DNA of 50,895 nt from Marinobacter halodurans (GTDB lineage Bacteria > Pseudomonadota > Gammaproteobacteria > Pseudomonadales > Oleiphilaceae). Below, piece after piece: positions 9,798-18,973 of the stretch. The stretch's first letter is position 1. Each line of letters begins with the position of its first letter. The stretch lies in NCBI RefSeq assembly GCF_004327985.1, contig NZ_SJDL01000039.1:1-50895 (forward strand), given 5' to 3'. A program made the position numbers and the translations under genes. The notes beneath the pieces were generated by a model. That model was not told where the DNA came from. It ran no database searches and was given only the letters and a program-made list of their open reading frames with translations.

Positions 9798-10583
9798 ATG
9801 CACCAACGCCCTCACGTACTCATCCTCTCGGGCCTCGATCCGTCCGGCGGTGCCGGCATCCAGGCGGACATCCAGGCCGTTACCGCGCTGGGCTGCCACC
9901 CGTTGCCGGTGATCAGTTGCCTGACGGTCCAGGACACCCGTAATGTCTACGGCGCCGAAGCCATCGATCCGGCCCTGATCCGCCAGCAGTTGGATTGCCT
10001 GGCCGGGGATGTACCGATCCACGCGGTGAAAACCGGTGCGCTGGGCAGCGCGGCGATCGTCGATGTGCTGGTGGACTTCATGCAGTGCCGCCAGGACATC
10101 CCGCTGATCGTCGATCCGGTGATCAAGGCGGCCGGCGGTGGCGACCTGGCGGACGACCACCTGGTCCAGGCCATGACCGAGGGCCTGTTCCCGCTCGCTG
10201 ACGTCATTACCCCCAACGGCATCGAACTGGCCCAGCTCGGCCATGACGACGACACCGAAGCCGCCGCCAGACGGCTATTGGAAGCCGGCTGCCCTGCGGT
10301 TCTGGCGACCGGCGGCCACGGCACCGGGCCACAGATCATCAACCGGCTGTTCCGCACCGGCACCGATACACAGGAATGGCGCATTGACCGGCTGGGTGGT
10401 GAATACCACGGGTCCGGCTGCACCTTGGCGGCCGGCATCGCCGCCGGTCGTGCCAAGGGCCTGCCACTGGAGGATGCCATTGAACGATCCCAGTATCTTG
10501 TGGCCCGGGCCATCGACCAGGCGTTGACAGTAGGCAAGGGCCAGCCGGTGCCGGATCGCAGTGTGGCGATGGTGTCCTCATGA
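9798..10583 (+). CDS. thiD: Hydroxymethylpyrimidine/phosphomethylpyrimidine kinase
   Basis: Makes HMP-pyrophosphate for thiamine synthesis by two successive phosphorylations. The 261-residue ribokinase-fold protein shows GLDPSGGAGIQADI at the N-terminus, the substrate-binding segment VDPVIKAAGGG, TPNGIELAQL, and the anion-hole/catalytic motif GSGCTLAAGIAAG near residue 210. It overlaps thiE by four bases (ATGA), so the two are translationally coupled. Confidence 0.95.
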   Translation: MHQRPHVLILSGLDPSGGAGIQADIQAVTALGCHPLPVISCLTVQDTRNVYGAEAIDPALIRQQLDCLAGDVPIHAVKTGALGSAAIVDVLVDFMQCRQDIPLIVDPVIKAAGGGDLADDHLVQAMTEGLFPLADVITPNGIELAQLGHDDDTEAAARRLLEAGCPAVLATGGHGTGPQIINRLFRTGTDTQEWRIDRLGGEYHGSGCTLAAGIAAGRAKGLPLEDAIERSQYLVARAIDQALTVGKGQPVPDRSVAMVSS

Positions 10584-11233
10584 GCCCAAGGGATGCGCTG
10601 CGGCCGGGCCTCTACGCCATCACCGATCCCGACCTGTTACCCGGTGATCGACTGGTACCGGCCGTCGAGGCCGCCATCCGCGGCGGCGCGGTCCTGGTCC
10701 AGTACCGCGACAAAGAGGCCACGGAAACCGAGCGCCTGGCCCGTGCGCGGGATCTGGTCAGCCTCTGCACCGACAATCAGGTTCCCCTGCTCATCAATGA
10801 TGACGCCGCCCTGGCAAAGCGGGTGGGCGCTGCTGGCGCGCATCTCGGCCAGGAAGACGGCAACCTGGCCGAAGCCCGAAGCCTGCTCGGCCCGGAGGCC
10901 ATACTCGGCAAGACCTGCCACGCCAGCCTGGAACTGGCCCGGGCCGCCCGCGACGCCGGCGCCGACTACCTGGCCTTTGGCCGCTTTTTCCCGTCGATGA
11001 CCAAGCCCGGGGCACCGGCCGCAACGCCGGACATCCTGCAACGGGCGCAGTCGTTGGGACTTCCCCTGAGTGCCATCGGCGGCGTCAGCCTGGAAAATGC
11101 CCCGTTACTGATTGCCAATGGCGCGGACCTGCTGGCCGTCATCGGCGGCCTGTTTGGCACCGACGACATCGAAGCCCGCGCCCGAGCCTTTACCGATCTT
11201 TTTGCCAAGACCACCGAACAGGAGCTTTCCTGA
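10580..11233 (+). CDS. thiE: Thiamine-phosphate synthase
   Basis: Joins HMP-pyrophosphate and the thiazole phosphate to give thiamine monophosphate. The 217-residue TIM-barrel protein has [28 protein letters not shown], the [13 protein letters not shown] loop and [11 protein letters not shown], all typical of ThiE. Its start overlaps the thiD stop and its stop TGA shares a base with the hemL ATG. The three genes thus form a tight thiD-thiE-hemL unit, an order seen in pseudomonads. Confidence 0.95.
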   Translation: MSPRDALRPGLYAITDPDLLPGDRLVPAVEAAIRGGAVLVQYRDKEATETERLARARDLVSLCTDNQVPLLINDDAALAKRVGAAGAHLGQEDGNLAEARSLLGPEAILGKTCHASLELARAARDAGADYLAFGRFFPSMTKPGAPAATPDILQRAQSLGLPLSAIGGVSLENAPLLIANGADLLAVIGGLFGTDDIEARARAFTDLFAKTTEQELS

Positions 11234-12513
11234 TGACCCAGTCCGAAACCCTCTTTGAAAACGCCCAGCAGTACATCCCCGGCGGCGTCAACTCGCCGGT
11301 GCGTGCGTTCAAGGGTGTCGGCGGCACCCCGATCTTTATCAAGACCGCCAAGGGCGCCTACCTCTACGACGAGGACGATAACCGCTACATCGACTTTATC
11401 GGCTCCTGGGGACCCATGATTCTCGGCCATCGCGACCAGCGGGTGATCGATGCCCTGCATGCCCAGATCGACGTGGGCGTGGGCTACGGCGCGCCGACGG
11501 CCATCGAAACCGCCATGGCCAAGAAAATCTGCGAACTGGTGCCGTCCATCGACCTGGTACGGATGGTCAATTCCGGCACCGAAGCCACCATGAGCACCAT
11601 TCGCTTGGCCCGCGGCTACACCGGCCGCGACAAGATCGTGAAGTTTGAAGGCTGCTATCACGGGCACGTGGACTCGCTGCTGGTCAAGGCCGGTTCCGGT
11701 GCGCTGACCCTTGGCGTGCCCAACTCCCCTGGCATTCCCGCCAGCCTGGCCGAGCACACCCTGACGGTGCCGTTCAACGACATCGAGAGCGTGCGCAGGG
11801 TGTTCGCCGAAATGGGCGACGAAATTGCCGCGGTCATCGTCGAGCCGGTGGCCGGCAACATGAACTGCATTCCGCCGGTCCCGGGCTTCCTGGAAGGGCT
11901 GCGCAACGTCTGCGATCAACACGGCAGCGTGCTGATTTTCGACGAGGTCATGACCGGCTTCCGCGTCTCGCTGGGCGGCGCCCAGGAACGTTTCGGCGTG
12001 ACGCCGGACCTGACCGCGCTGGGCAAGGTGATTGGTGGCGGCCTGCCCGTGGGTGCCTTCGGCGGCAAACGCGACATCATGTCCCACATTTCGCCGCTGG
12101 GCCCGGTCTACCAGGCCGGCACCCTGTCAGGGAACCCACTGGCGATGCGGGCCGGACTGACCACGCTGGAGGCCATTTCCGAACCCGGCTTCCACGATCG
12201 CCTGACCGAGAAGACCAACACCGTGCGGGATGGCTTCAAGCGCGCGGCCAATGCCGCCGGCGTGCCGCTCGTCGTACAGAGTGCCGGCGCCATGTTCGGT
12301 TTCTTCTTTACCGACCAGAACCAGGTGAACTCATTCGAGGATGTCATGCGCTGCGACGCGGAACGCTTCGGTCGCTTCTTCAACGGCATGCTCAAGGAAG
12401 GCGTCTACCTGGCGCCCTCGGCCTTCGAAGCCGGCTTCACCAGTGCGGCGATGAGTGACGAGGATATCGAGCACACCCTGACCGCCGCCCGCAAGGTCAT
12501 GGAAACACTGTAA
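11233..12513 (+). CDS. hemL: Glutamate-1-semialdehyde 2,1-aminomutase
   Basis: PLP enzyme that converts glutamate-1-semialdehyde to 5-aminolevulinate, the C5 entry to haem. The 426-residue protein starts with the typical [16 protein letters not shown]. It has [16 protein letters not shown], the YHGH loop and [11 protein letters not shown], and the PLP-binding lysine in [18 protein letters not shown]. It overlaps thiE by one base and ends at a strong hairpin. Confidence 0.97.
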   Translation: MTQSETLFENAQQYIPGGVNSPVRAFKGVGGTPIFIKTAKGAYLYDEDDNRYIDFIGSWGPMILGHRDQRVIDALHAQIDVGVGYGAPTAIETAMAKKICELVPSIDLVRMVNSGTEATMSTIRLARGYTGRDKIVKFEGCYHGHVDSLLVKAGSGALTLGVPNSPGIPASLAEHTLTVPFNDIESVRRVFAEMGDEIAAVIVEPVAGNMNCIPPVPGFLEGLRNVCDQHGSVLIFDEVMTGFRVSLGGAQERFGVTPDLTALGKVIGGGLPVGAFGGKRDIMSHISPLGPVYQAGTLSGNPLAMRAGLTTLEAISEPGFHDRLTEKTNTVRDGFKRAANAAGVPLVVQSAGAMFGFFFTDQNQVNSFEDVMRCDAERFGRFFNGMLKEGVYLAPSAFEAGFTSAAMSDEDIEHTLTAARKVMETL

Positions 12514-12520
12514 CCCGCAG

Positions 12521-12549
12521 GGTGGCCGGTCCCGCCGGCCACCTTCAAC
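12521..12549 (+). terminator. Hairpin after hemL
   Basis: GGTGGCCGG and CCGGCCACC flank a five-base loop a few bases after the hemL stop, followed by an interrupted T-rich stretch (TTCAACCTT). The stem is strong but the T run is poor, so termination is likely rather than certain. Confidence 0.6.
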
Positions 12550-12747
12550 CTTGTCACACCGGGCCAGTTAAGCGACCTGCATCACATCCCCGCCTCCCGG
12601 GCCTGCCCCGCCCAAGCATGACGACTTTCTTTGCTGAATACTGACGGTGTCCGTCAAAGCAGTCTGCGACTGTCTCTCCACGCGATCAGCGGGTATCAAC
12701 GGCTTCCGGCCATTGTCCCTGCGCGGCCGGACAGAGACCGTCCGTAG

Positions 12748-13752
<1,005 letters not shown>

Positions 13753-13761
13753 CCCGCCCGG

Positions 13762-13793
13762 ACCGGCAGCACCGGGTGGCTGCCGGTTTCCTT
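13762..13793 (+). terminator. Terminator after the lipase gene
   Basis: ACCGGCAGC and GCTGCCGGT form a nine-base-pair stem with an eight-base loop, followed by TTTCCTTCC. It lies ten bases after the lipase stop, so the lipase is a monocistronic unit. Confidence 0.75.
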
Positions 13794-13886
13794 CCCTCCC
13801 GACGGAATCCCTCTCGTTATTTCAAACGTAGACGCTGTTGTTAAACGATCGTAATTTTGGGGACGGAACTCCCGTAATGTCGCATG

Positions 13887-13908
13887 CGTTACAAATAGGA
13901 AAGTAACG
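13887..13908. promoter_or_regulatory. Operator-like inverted repeat CGTTAC-N10-GTAACG
   Basis: Two perfect six-base arms separated by ten bases lie about 85 bases before the DUF4382 lipoprotein start, flanked by two copies of CGTAATG (13873-13879 and 13906-13912). The spacing fits a dimeric regulator. The half-site resembles the TGTTAC/GTAACA elements upstream of the CrcZ-like promoter in this window, so a shared regulator is possible but unproven. Confidence 0.4.
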
Positions 13909-13992
13909 TAATGACGGGTATATCGAGCCAGTCCACAGATGACCCGCCGTTGCGACGCATAACAACATCGAATGGTGAGAGGGAGAAATCCA

Positions 13993-14919
13993 ATGAAAAA
14001 GAAGTTCTTACAGGGTTTCGCGATCACCGCCATGACGGCCGCGCTGGCAGCCTGCGGTGGCGATGGTGGCAGTGACGAGGCAGCTACCGGGACGGTGTCG
14101 GTCGGCATGACGGATGCTCCCGTCGATTCGGTCCAGGAAGTCAACGTCACGGTCACTGGCTTGGTGCTGCAGCCCGCAGGTGATGGCGGTGAGCGCCGTA
14201 CATTCACGCTTGATGAGCCGGCCCACATCAACCTTCTCGACCTCCAGAATGGCGACATCCAGCAGCTCGTTACCGACGAGGAAGTGGTCGCGGGCGACTA
14301 CAGCTGGATGCGTCTTGAACTGGCCGACGATACCATCGATAACTTCTCTGTCGTCCCGGATGGAGGCGGCGAGCATCCGCTGACAGTGCCGTCCGGCCAG
14401 CAGCGCGGGCTGCAAACGTCCGGCTTCACCGTCCCGGCGGGTGGCGTCGTCAACTTCACCATCGACTTTGATGTCAGGAAGTCACTGACCGAGAAGAGCG
14501 GCAACGAGTACATCCTGCGCCCAACACTGCGCCTGACGGACAATTCCGAAGTGGGCAAGATCTCAGGTTCGATTGACAGCACACTGGTCTCAATCGCATG
14601 TGCTGATAACCCAACCGAGATGGGCCCGAGCGTTTACGCGGGTAACGTCTACATTTACACCGGTGAGGATGCCACGGTGGACGACTACGGCAGTGACAAT
14701 GAACCCTTGGTCAGTGTCCCCGTTGATGCTTCATCCGCTGACAAGACCTACACCGCTGCCTTCCTTCCGGAAGGTAACTACACCGTGAGTTACTCCTGCG
14801 ATATCGAAGACCAGGACGCGGACGGCAATGAAGTCGACGAGGACATCACGTTCTACGGTACCCAGAACGCCACCGTCGCCGCCGGCGAAACTACCACGGT
14901 TGATTTCGTCAGCCCCTAA
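13993..14919 (+). CDS. DUF4382 domain lipoprotein (copy 1)
   Basis: Function unknown. The 308-residue protein has a lipoprotein signal peptide with lipobox LAAC at about residues 16-19. A DUF4382 domain (about 32-180) holds the typical VGMTDAPVDSVQEVNVTV start and the segments INLLDLQNG and DFDVRKSL. A second beta-rich domain (about 185-305) may be of carboxypeptidase-regulatory or immunoglobulin type. Start ATG 13993 was chosen over 13972 because GGGAG lies eight bases upstream and the signal peptide begins there. A paralogue of the same design faces it across a twelve-base gap. Confidence 0.88.
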   Translation: MKKKFLQGFAITAMTAALAACGGDGGSDEAATGTVSVGMTDAPVDSVQEVNVTVTGLVLQPAGDGGERRTFTLDEPAHINLLDLQNGDIQQLVTDEEVVAGDYSWMRLELADDTIDNFSVVPDGGGEHPLTVPSGQQRGLQTSGFTVPAGGVVNFTIDFDVRKSLTEKSGNEYILRPTLRLTDNSEVGKISGSIDSTLVSIACADNPTEMGPSVYAGNVYIYTGEDATVDDYGSDNEPLVSVPVDASSADKTYTAAFLPEGNYTVSYSCDIEDQDADGNEVDEDITFYGTQNATVAAGETTTVDFVSP

Positions 14920-14931
14920 GTATAGCGATAA

Positions 14932-15831
14932 CTACTCCAGATCGAGGTCGGTATCATCACCGGCCTCGACCTCCACATTCACCGGATCGAGGAAGGACAG
15001 GGACTCGTTCGCCTCGACATCATCCTTGCCGCAGCTGTAACTCACCGTGTAATCCCCTTCATTGAGCAGCGACGCCTTGTAGCGAAAGGTGCCCGGATTA
15101 ATCCGGTCGGTGACCGGCACTGCCGCCACCGGTTCCGTTGCGCCCCCCAGGTCGTCGGGCTCCACGTCCGCCCCTTCGTAGACATACACCAATCCGGCAA
15201 AGTCACCAACGCTGGTGCAGTGTGTCTGGAGAATGGTCGACTCGTCGACCGTTCCGGAGATGGAACCGACATTGTCGTCGTCAACCAGGCGCAGGACCGG
15301 TTTCAGGAAATAGGTGGACGGATTGAGCGTCGGGGCCACCACGGATTTGCGGACATCGAAATCCAGGGTCATGGACACCGACTTGTTGTCGGCCACGCTG
15401 AACCCCGCGTTAACCTTGAGGCCGGACTGGTCGCCGGAAGGGATGACCAGTCCGTAGGTGCCGCCGTTATCGCCGGTGGCGTACTGGTCGCTGCTCTGCT
15501 GGCTCAGGATCAGGCGGACCCATTCATAGCTGTCCGCCGGCACACTCTCGTCATTGAGCAGGGTTTCCACGTCACCGTTCTGCAGATCCAGCAGGTTGAT
15601 CGGCTGCGGGTTGTCGAAGTCGACGGTGAAGCTGTCGCCGTCCGATGGTTTGAGCTCGACGCCCTTGACGGTAATGACGACCGCCGTCAGGTCATCCACC
15701 GGCGCATCGGCCAGCTTCAGCGTCAGGGAGCCTTCCTTGTCGGAGCCGATGGTGCCGAATTCCCATTCACAGCCACCCAGGCCCGCCAGGGCCGTTGCCA
15801 TGGCCACAAAGAGCCACTTCCGCTTGTGCAT
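14932..15831 (-). CDS. DUF4382 domain lipoprotein (copy 2)
   Basis: Convergent paralogue of the preceding gene: 299 residues, lipobox LGGC near residue 18-21. The DUF4382 domain has LKLADAPVDDLTAVVITVKGV, INLLDLQNGDVE and LDFDVRKSV, and the C-terminal beta domain has matching features, including a Cys in the YTVSYSCG strand. The shared short motifs show descent from one gene, yet the sequences have diverged widely, so the duplication is old. The leftward gene starts just before a run of nine C bases (15833-15841), a possible phase-variation or sequencing-error hotspot in its leader. Confidence 0.87.
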   Translation of the reverse strand: MHKRKWLFVAMATALAGLGGCEWEFGTIGSDKEGSLTLKLADAPVDDLTAVVITVKGVELKPSDGDSFTVDFDNPQPINLLDLQNGDVETLLNDESVPADSYEWVRLILSQQSSDQYATGDNGGTYGLVIPSGDQSGLKVNAGFSVADNKSVSMTLDFDVRKSVVAPTLNPSTYFLKPVLRLVDDDNVGSISGTVDESTILQTHCTSVGDFAGLVYVYEGADVEPDDLGGATEPVAAVPVTDRINPGTFRYKASLLNEGDYTVSYSCGKDDVEANESLSFLDPVNVEVEAGDDTDLDLE

Positions 15832-15881
15832 CCCCCCCCCTTAGCCCCAAACGTGCCGGACGGATCCATCCGGCGGGATGC

Positions 15882-16433
15882 CTACAGTGCGGCCGCCCGG
15901 GCCTCGGCCTGCTCGGCACCCGCCACGTTACCGGAGGCCCGGCGGATGTCCGCCAGCATGTGCCAGCCGGTACGCTGGAGTCCGGTATCCGAACCGGCCA
16001 GGGACAGCCCTTTCAGGGCAAACTGCTCGGCCTTGCCCAACTGGTTTTCCGCCTTGTAGGCGTAGGCCAGCTTGAAATAGACCTTGCTGGAGCGCGGTGA
16101 AATCCGCTGGGCCCGCTCGAGCTGGCTGATCGCCGCCCGGGTATCGCCCTCCGCCAGCATCACGTCCGCTTTCCGGACCAGGCTGGCGGCGGCCGGAGAC
16201 ATGGCTTCGCTCTGGTCCTGGTAGCTCGGCGCCGGCTTACGGGGCTCGGCCGGCGGCTGCGGCTGCTCCGACGCCCGCGGCGCGGTTTCCGGTTCGTTGG
16301 CCGCCGGCGGCGGAGGCGCCTCATCCTGTGACTGTCCAGCCGGCACATAGATGGGGCCACCCGGCCCGCTGGCGCAGCCTGCCAGCAAGGTCATACCCAG
16401 GCACAGGCCGGGGAGCAGACGTTTATGCATCAT
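15882..16433 (-). CDS. TPR-repeat lipoprotein
   Basis: Predicted outer-membrane lipoprotein of 183 residues. The signal peptide ends in LAGC (about 17-20), then comes a Pro/Ala/Glu-rich linker (25-75). Two or three tetratricopeptide-like helices with the ARAALxQ/AxxLAGS pattern occupy about 85-180. The start overlaps the PBP1b stop (ATGA), so it is made together with that enzyme. By position it may be a PBP1b-associated outer-membrane partner, comparable in role to LpoB though unrelated in sequence; that is inference. Confidence 0.82.
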   Translation of the reverse strand: MMHKRLLPGLCLGMTLLAGCASGPGGPIYVPAGQSQDEAPPPPAANEPETAPRASEQPQPPAEPRKPAPSYQDQSEAMSPAAASLVRKADVMLAEGDTRAAISQLERAQRISPRSSKVYFKLAYAYKAENQLGKAEQFALKGLSLAGSDTGLQRTGWHMLADIRRASGNVAGAEQAEARAAAL

Positions 16434-18775
16434 TGAAAGAGTCCTTCAAACCAGCTCCGGACCTGACGCGTCAGGTCTCCGGAGCAATTCACCGTATCTT
16501 TGGGCTCGCTGCCGACGATAAAGGGCACGAACCGCGCGTTGTCACAGGATTCACTGGTCAGCGCCTGCTGTTTTCCGTCCACCCATTCATACTTTACATC
16601 ACTCGGCACGACGGGTGAGAACCCATACTGGGGAATCCGGGACATGATGTTGGCCCACACCGGCAAGGCCCCGGTGGCGCCGGTCAGGCTGGTCGGGCCG
16701 TTGTCGTCCCGACCGACCCAGGCCACCGTCACCAGGTCGCCGCTGAAGCCGGCAAACCAGCTGTCACGGCCGTCGTTGGTGGTGCCGGTCTTGCCTGCCA
16801 GCCCCAGGTCGGAAGGCAGGTAACGGTAGGCGGAACGGCCGGTTCCCTCACGCATTACCTCCTGCATCGCATACTGCACCAGATGAACCGCCGCCGGGTC
16901 GACCACCTGATCCACTTCCAGCCCGTAACGGGACAGGATCCTGCCGTCGGCGGTCATCACCTCGCGGATGGTGCGCAGCGGCGTGTTGAAACCGGACGTG
17001 GCCAGCCCCTGGTACATCGACGCCACCTCGACCGGCGACAGGTTGATCGCCCCCAGCAGCATCGACGGGTAGCTCTGGACCGGCGAATCAAGCCCCAGCT
17101 TGTGCAGGTTGTCGATCACCTCGTCGACGCCGACATCCAGCCCCACCCGGACTGTGGCCAGGTTGTAGGACTTGGCCAGCGCCCGGTGCAACGGCACCAG
17201 GCCGTGGGATTCGTGCTCGTAGTTCTCCGGCGACCAGCGGCGGCCGTCGTCGAATACCAGCGTGAAAGGCTCATCCTTGACCGGCGTGATCAGCGTGTAC
17301 TTGTCCGGATGGCTCAGGGCCGTCAGGTAAATGAATGGCTTGATCAGCGAACCGATCGGCCGGCGCGCATCAACCGCCCGGTTGAACCCGGCAAACTTGG
17401 GCTCCCGACCGCCCACCAGCGCCAACACCTCGCCACTGTCCCGCGAGGTGACAACCGCCGCCGACTCCAGTGTCTTGTCCTTGCCGCCGCCATCGAGCCG
17501 ATCCAGCGTCTTGCGCACGGACTGCTCGGTGATGCGCTGGATCTCCGGATTCAGGGTGGTAAAGATCCGCAGGCCGGCGCTCTTCAGGTCCTCGTCCTTG
17601 TACTCCCGGGCCAGGTGACGGCGCACCAGGTCCAGGTAGGCCGGGTAGCGGGCGTTGCTGTAGGACGGCTTGTTGACCACATCCAGGCCGCGCTGTTTGG
17701 CTTCGGCAATCTTGTCCGCCGGTACCTTGCCGGTCTGCGCCAGCAGGTCCAGGACGAGGTTTCGGCGCGCCAGCGCCCGCTGTGGGTGGCGACGCGGATC
17801 GTAGTAGCTGGGCCCCTTGATGATCGCCACCAGCAAGGCCACTTCATGCAGGTCCAGGTGACTGAACGACTCCCCGAAATAGAACTGGCTGGCCAGCCCG
17901 AAACCATTGATGGAACGCGAGCCCGCCTGCCCCAGGTACACCTCGTTGAGATAGGTCTGGAGGATTTCCGGCTTGTCGTAGTGCAATTCCAGCAGCATGG
18001 CCATGATGGCCTCGTTGCCCTTGCGCACCAGCGTCTGCTCGCGGCTGAGATAGAGGTTCTTGACCAGTTGCTGGGTCAGCGTGCTGCCCCCCTGCACCAC
18101 ATGGCCGGCCCGGAGGTTGGCCCACATGGCGCGTGCAATCGACAGCGGCGCGATCCCCCAGTGTTCGTAGAAGTCGCGATCTTCCGTGGCCAGCAGCGCC
18201 GGCACGAAATAGTCCGGGGCATCGGACAGCTTGATCAGGATGCGGTCTTCCTTGTGGGCCGGATAGATCCCGCCGATCTGTATCGGCTCCAGGCGCACCA
18301 CCGGCGAATCCGGCCCTGCCGTCACCCGGAACTGCTGGACGCGATCGCCGCTGATACTGAATCGCAGCCGGCGGGCCGGCTCCTCGCCATCGGAGAAACG
18401 GAACGCGCGGGTGTAGATTTCGAACGTACGACCGTTACGGCTGTAGGTGCCCGGTTCCCGGGCCGAGCGGACCGGCGTATAGCCCAGTTGCGACAGTTCG
18501 TTACCCAGCCCCACCGTGGTCACGGCGGCGCCATCGTAGAGCTCCAGCGGGCGGGCGTAGACCCGCGAGGGAATTTCCCAGCGGCGTCCCTCGAATTTCG
18601 AGGTCACCACAGCGTCCAGGTAAACCGTCCAGCCCGCCAGCACCACGAGCCCCACCAGTCCCAGGCGCCAGAAAACACGCCAGAACCGGGCGCGGAAACC
18701 CTGCTTTTCCGGGGATTTACGTTGATTTTTCTTACTTTTACCGCGACTGCGGTTTTTCGGGGATGATTTGGCCAT
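16430..18775 (-). CDS. mrcB: Penicillin-binding protein 1B
   Basis: Bifunctional peptidoglycan glycosyltransferase/transpeptidase anchored in the inner membrane. The 781 residues (from ATG 18775) start with a basic Lys/Arg/Ser-rich cytoplasmic tail and one membrane helix near 35-55. A UB2H-like region follows (to about 150). The GT51 domain has ATEDRDFYEHWGI and QGGSTLTQQLVKNLYL. The transpeptidase has the SxxK box in GSLIKPF, SYN, and KTGTTND. These are complete active sites. A -10 TATAAT lies at 18783-18788, so an upstream in-frame ATG (18784) would fall within the promoter. The TPR lipoprotein is translationally coupled downstream. Confidence 0.96.
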   Translation of the reverse strand: MAKSSPKNRSRGKSKKNQRKSPEKQGFRARFWRVFWRLGLVGLVVLAGWTVYLDAVVTSKFEGRRWEIPSRVYARPLELYDGAAVTTVGLGNELSQLGYTPVRSAREPGTYSRNGRTFEIYTRAFRFSDGEEPARRLRFSISGDRVQQFRVTAGPDSPVVRLEPIQIGGIYPAHKEDRILIKLSDAPDYFVPALLATEDRDFYEHWGIAPLSIARAMWANLRAGHVVQGGSTLTQQLVKNLYLSREQTLVRKGNEAIMAMLLELHYDKPEILQTYLNEVYLGQAGSRSINGFGLASQFYFGESFSHLDLHEVALLVAIIKGPSYYDPRRHPQRALARRNLVLDLLAQTGKVPADKIAEAKQRGLDVVNKPSYSNARYPAYLDLVRRHLAREYKDEDLKSAGLRIFTTLNPEIQRITEQSVRKTLDRLDGGGKDKTLESAAVVTSRDSGEVLALVGGREPKFAGFNRAVDARRPIGSLIKPFIYLTALSHPDKYTLITPVKDEPFTLVFDDGRRWSPENYEHESHGLVPLHRALAKSYNLATVRVGLDVGVDEVIDNLHKLGLDSPVQSYPSMLLGAINLSPVEVASMYQGLATSGFNTPLRTIREVMTADGRILSRYGLEVDQVVDPAAVHLVQYAMQEVMREGTGRSAYRYLPSDLGLAGKTGTTNDGRDSWFAGFSGDLVTVAWVGRDDNGPTSLTGATGALPVWANIMSRIPQYGFSPVVPSDVKYEWVDGKQQALTSESCDNARFVPFIVGSEPKDTVNCSGDLTRQVRSWFEGLFQ

Positions 18776-18782
18776 GGCGCGC

Positions 18783-18811
18783 ATTATAACCAGACCGCCT
18801 CACGGGAAGAC
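18783..18811 (-). promoter_or_regulatory. mrcB: -10 element TATAATGCGC at the mrcB start
   Basis: On the minus strand TATAAT (18783-18788) is followed by GCGCGCC and, at once, the ATG at 18775. The predicted transcription start is within one or two bases of that ATG, so the mRNA would be leaderless or nearly so. The -35 is weak. Confidence 0.45.
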
Positions 18812-18900
18812 CACAGGTTGTGAAACTGTAATACAGGGCGTTGTTGGCAGATCCGGGCCGCCATGTCCGGTTTGCGCCGTGGCTTTCTGTGAATCGCCCA

Positions 18901-18929
18901 CTGTCATTTGGGGACTGGGACGCTATCAT
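18901..18929 (+). promoter_or_regulatory. Promoter for the APH/AAA fusion gene
   Basis: CTGTCA (18901-18906), a 17-base spacer and TATCAT (18924-18929), followed by AGGCGGCG. It is placed about 45 bases before the GTG start of the downstream gene and diverges from the mrcB promoter. Confidence 0.4.
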
Positions 18930-18973
18930 AGGCGGCGACACGTCAAAGCCTACCCGATGCCAAGGAGAGACCC

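Noticed and set aside
16883-18766. 627-residue open frame antisense to mrcB
   Set aside because: Shadow of the PBP1b gene; composition is Arg/Gln/His-rich with no family features.
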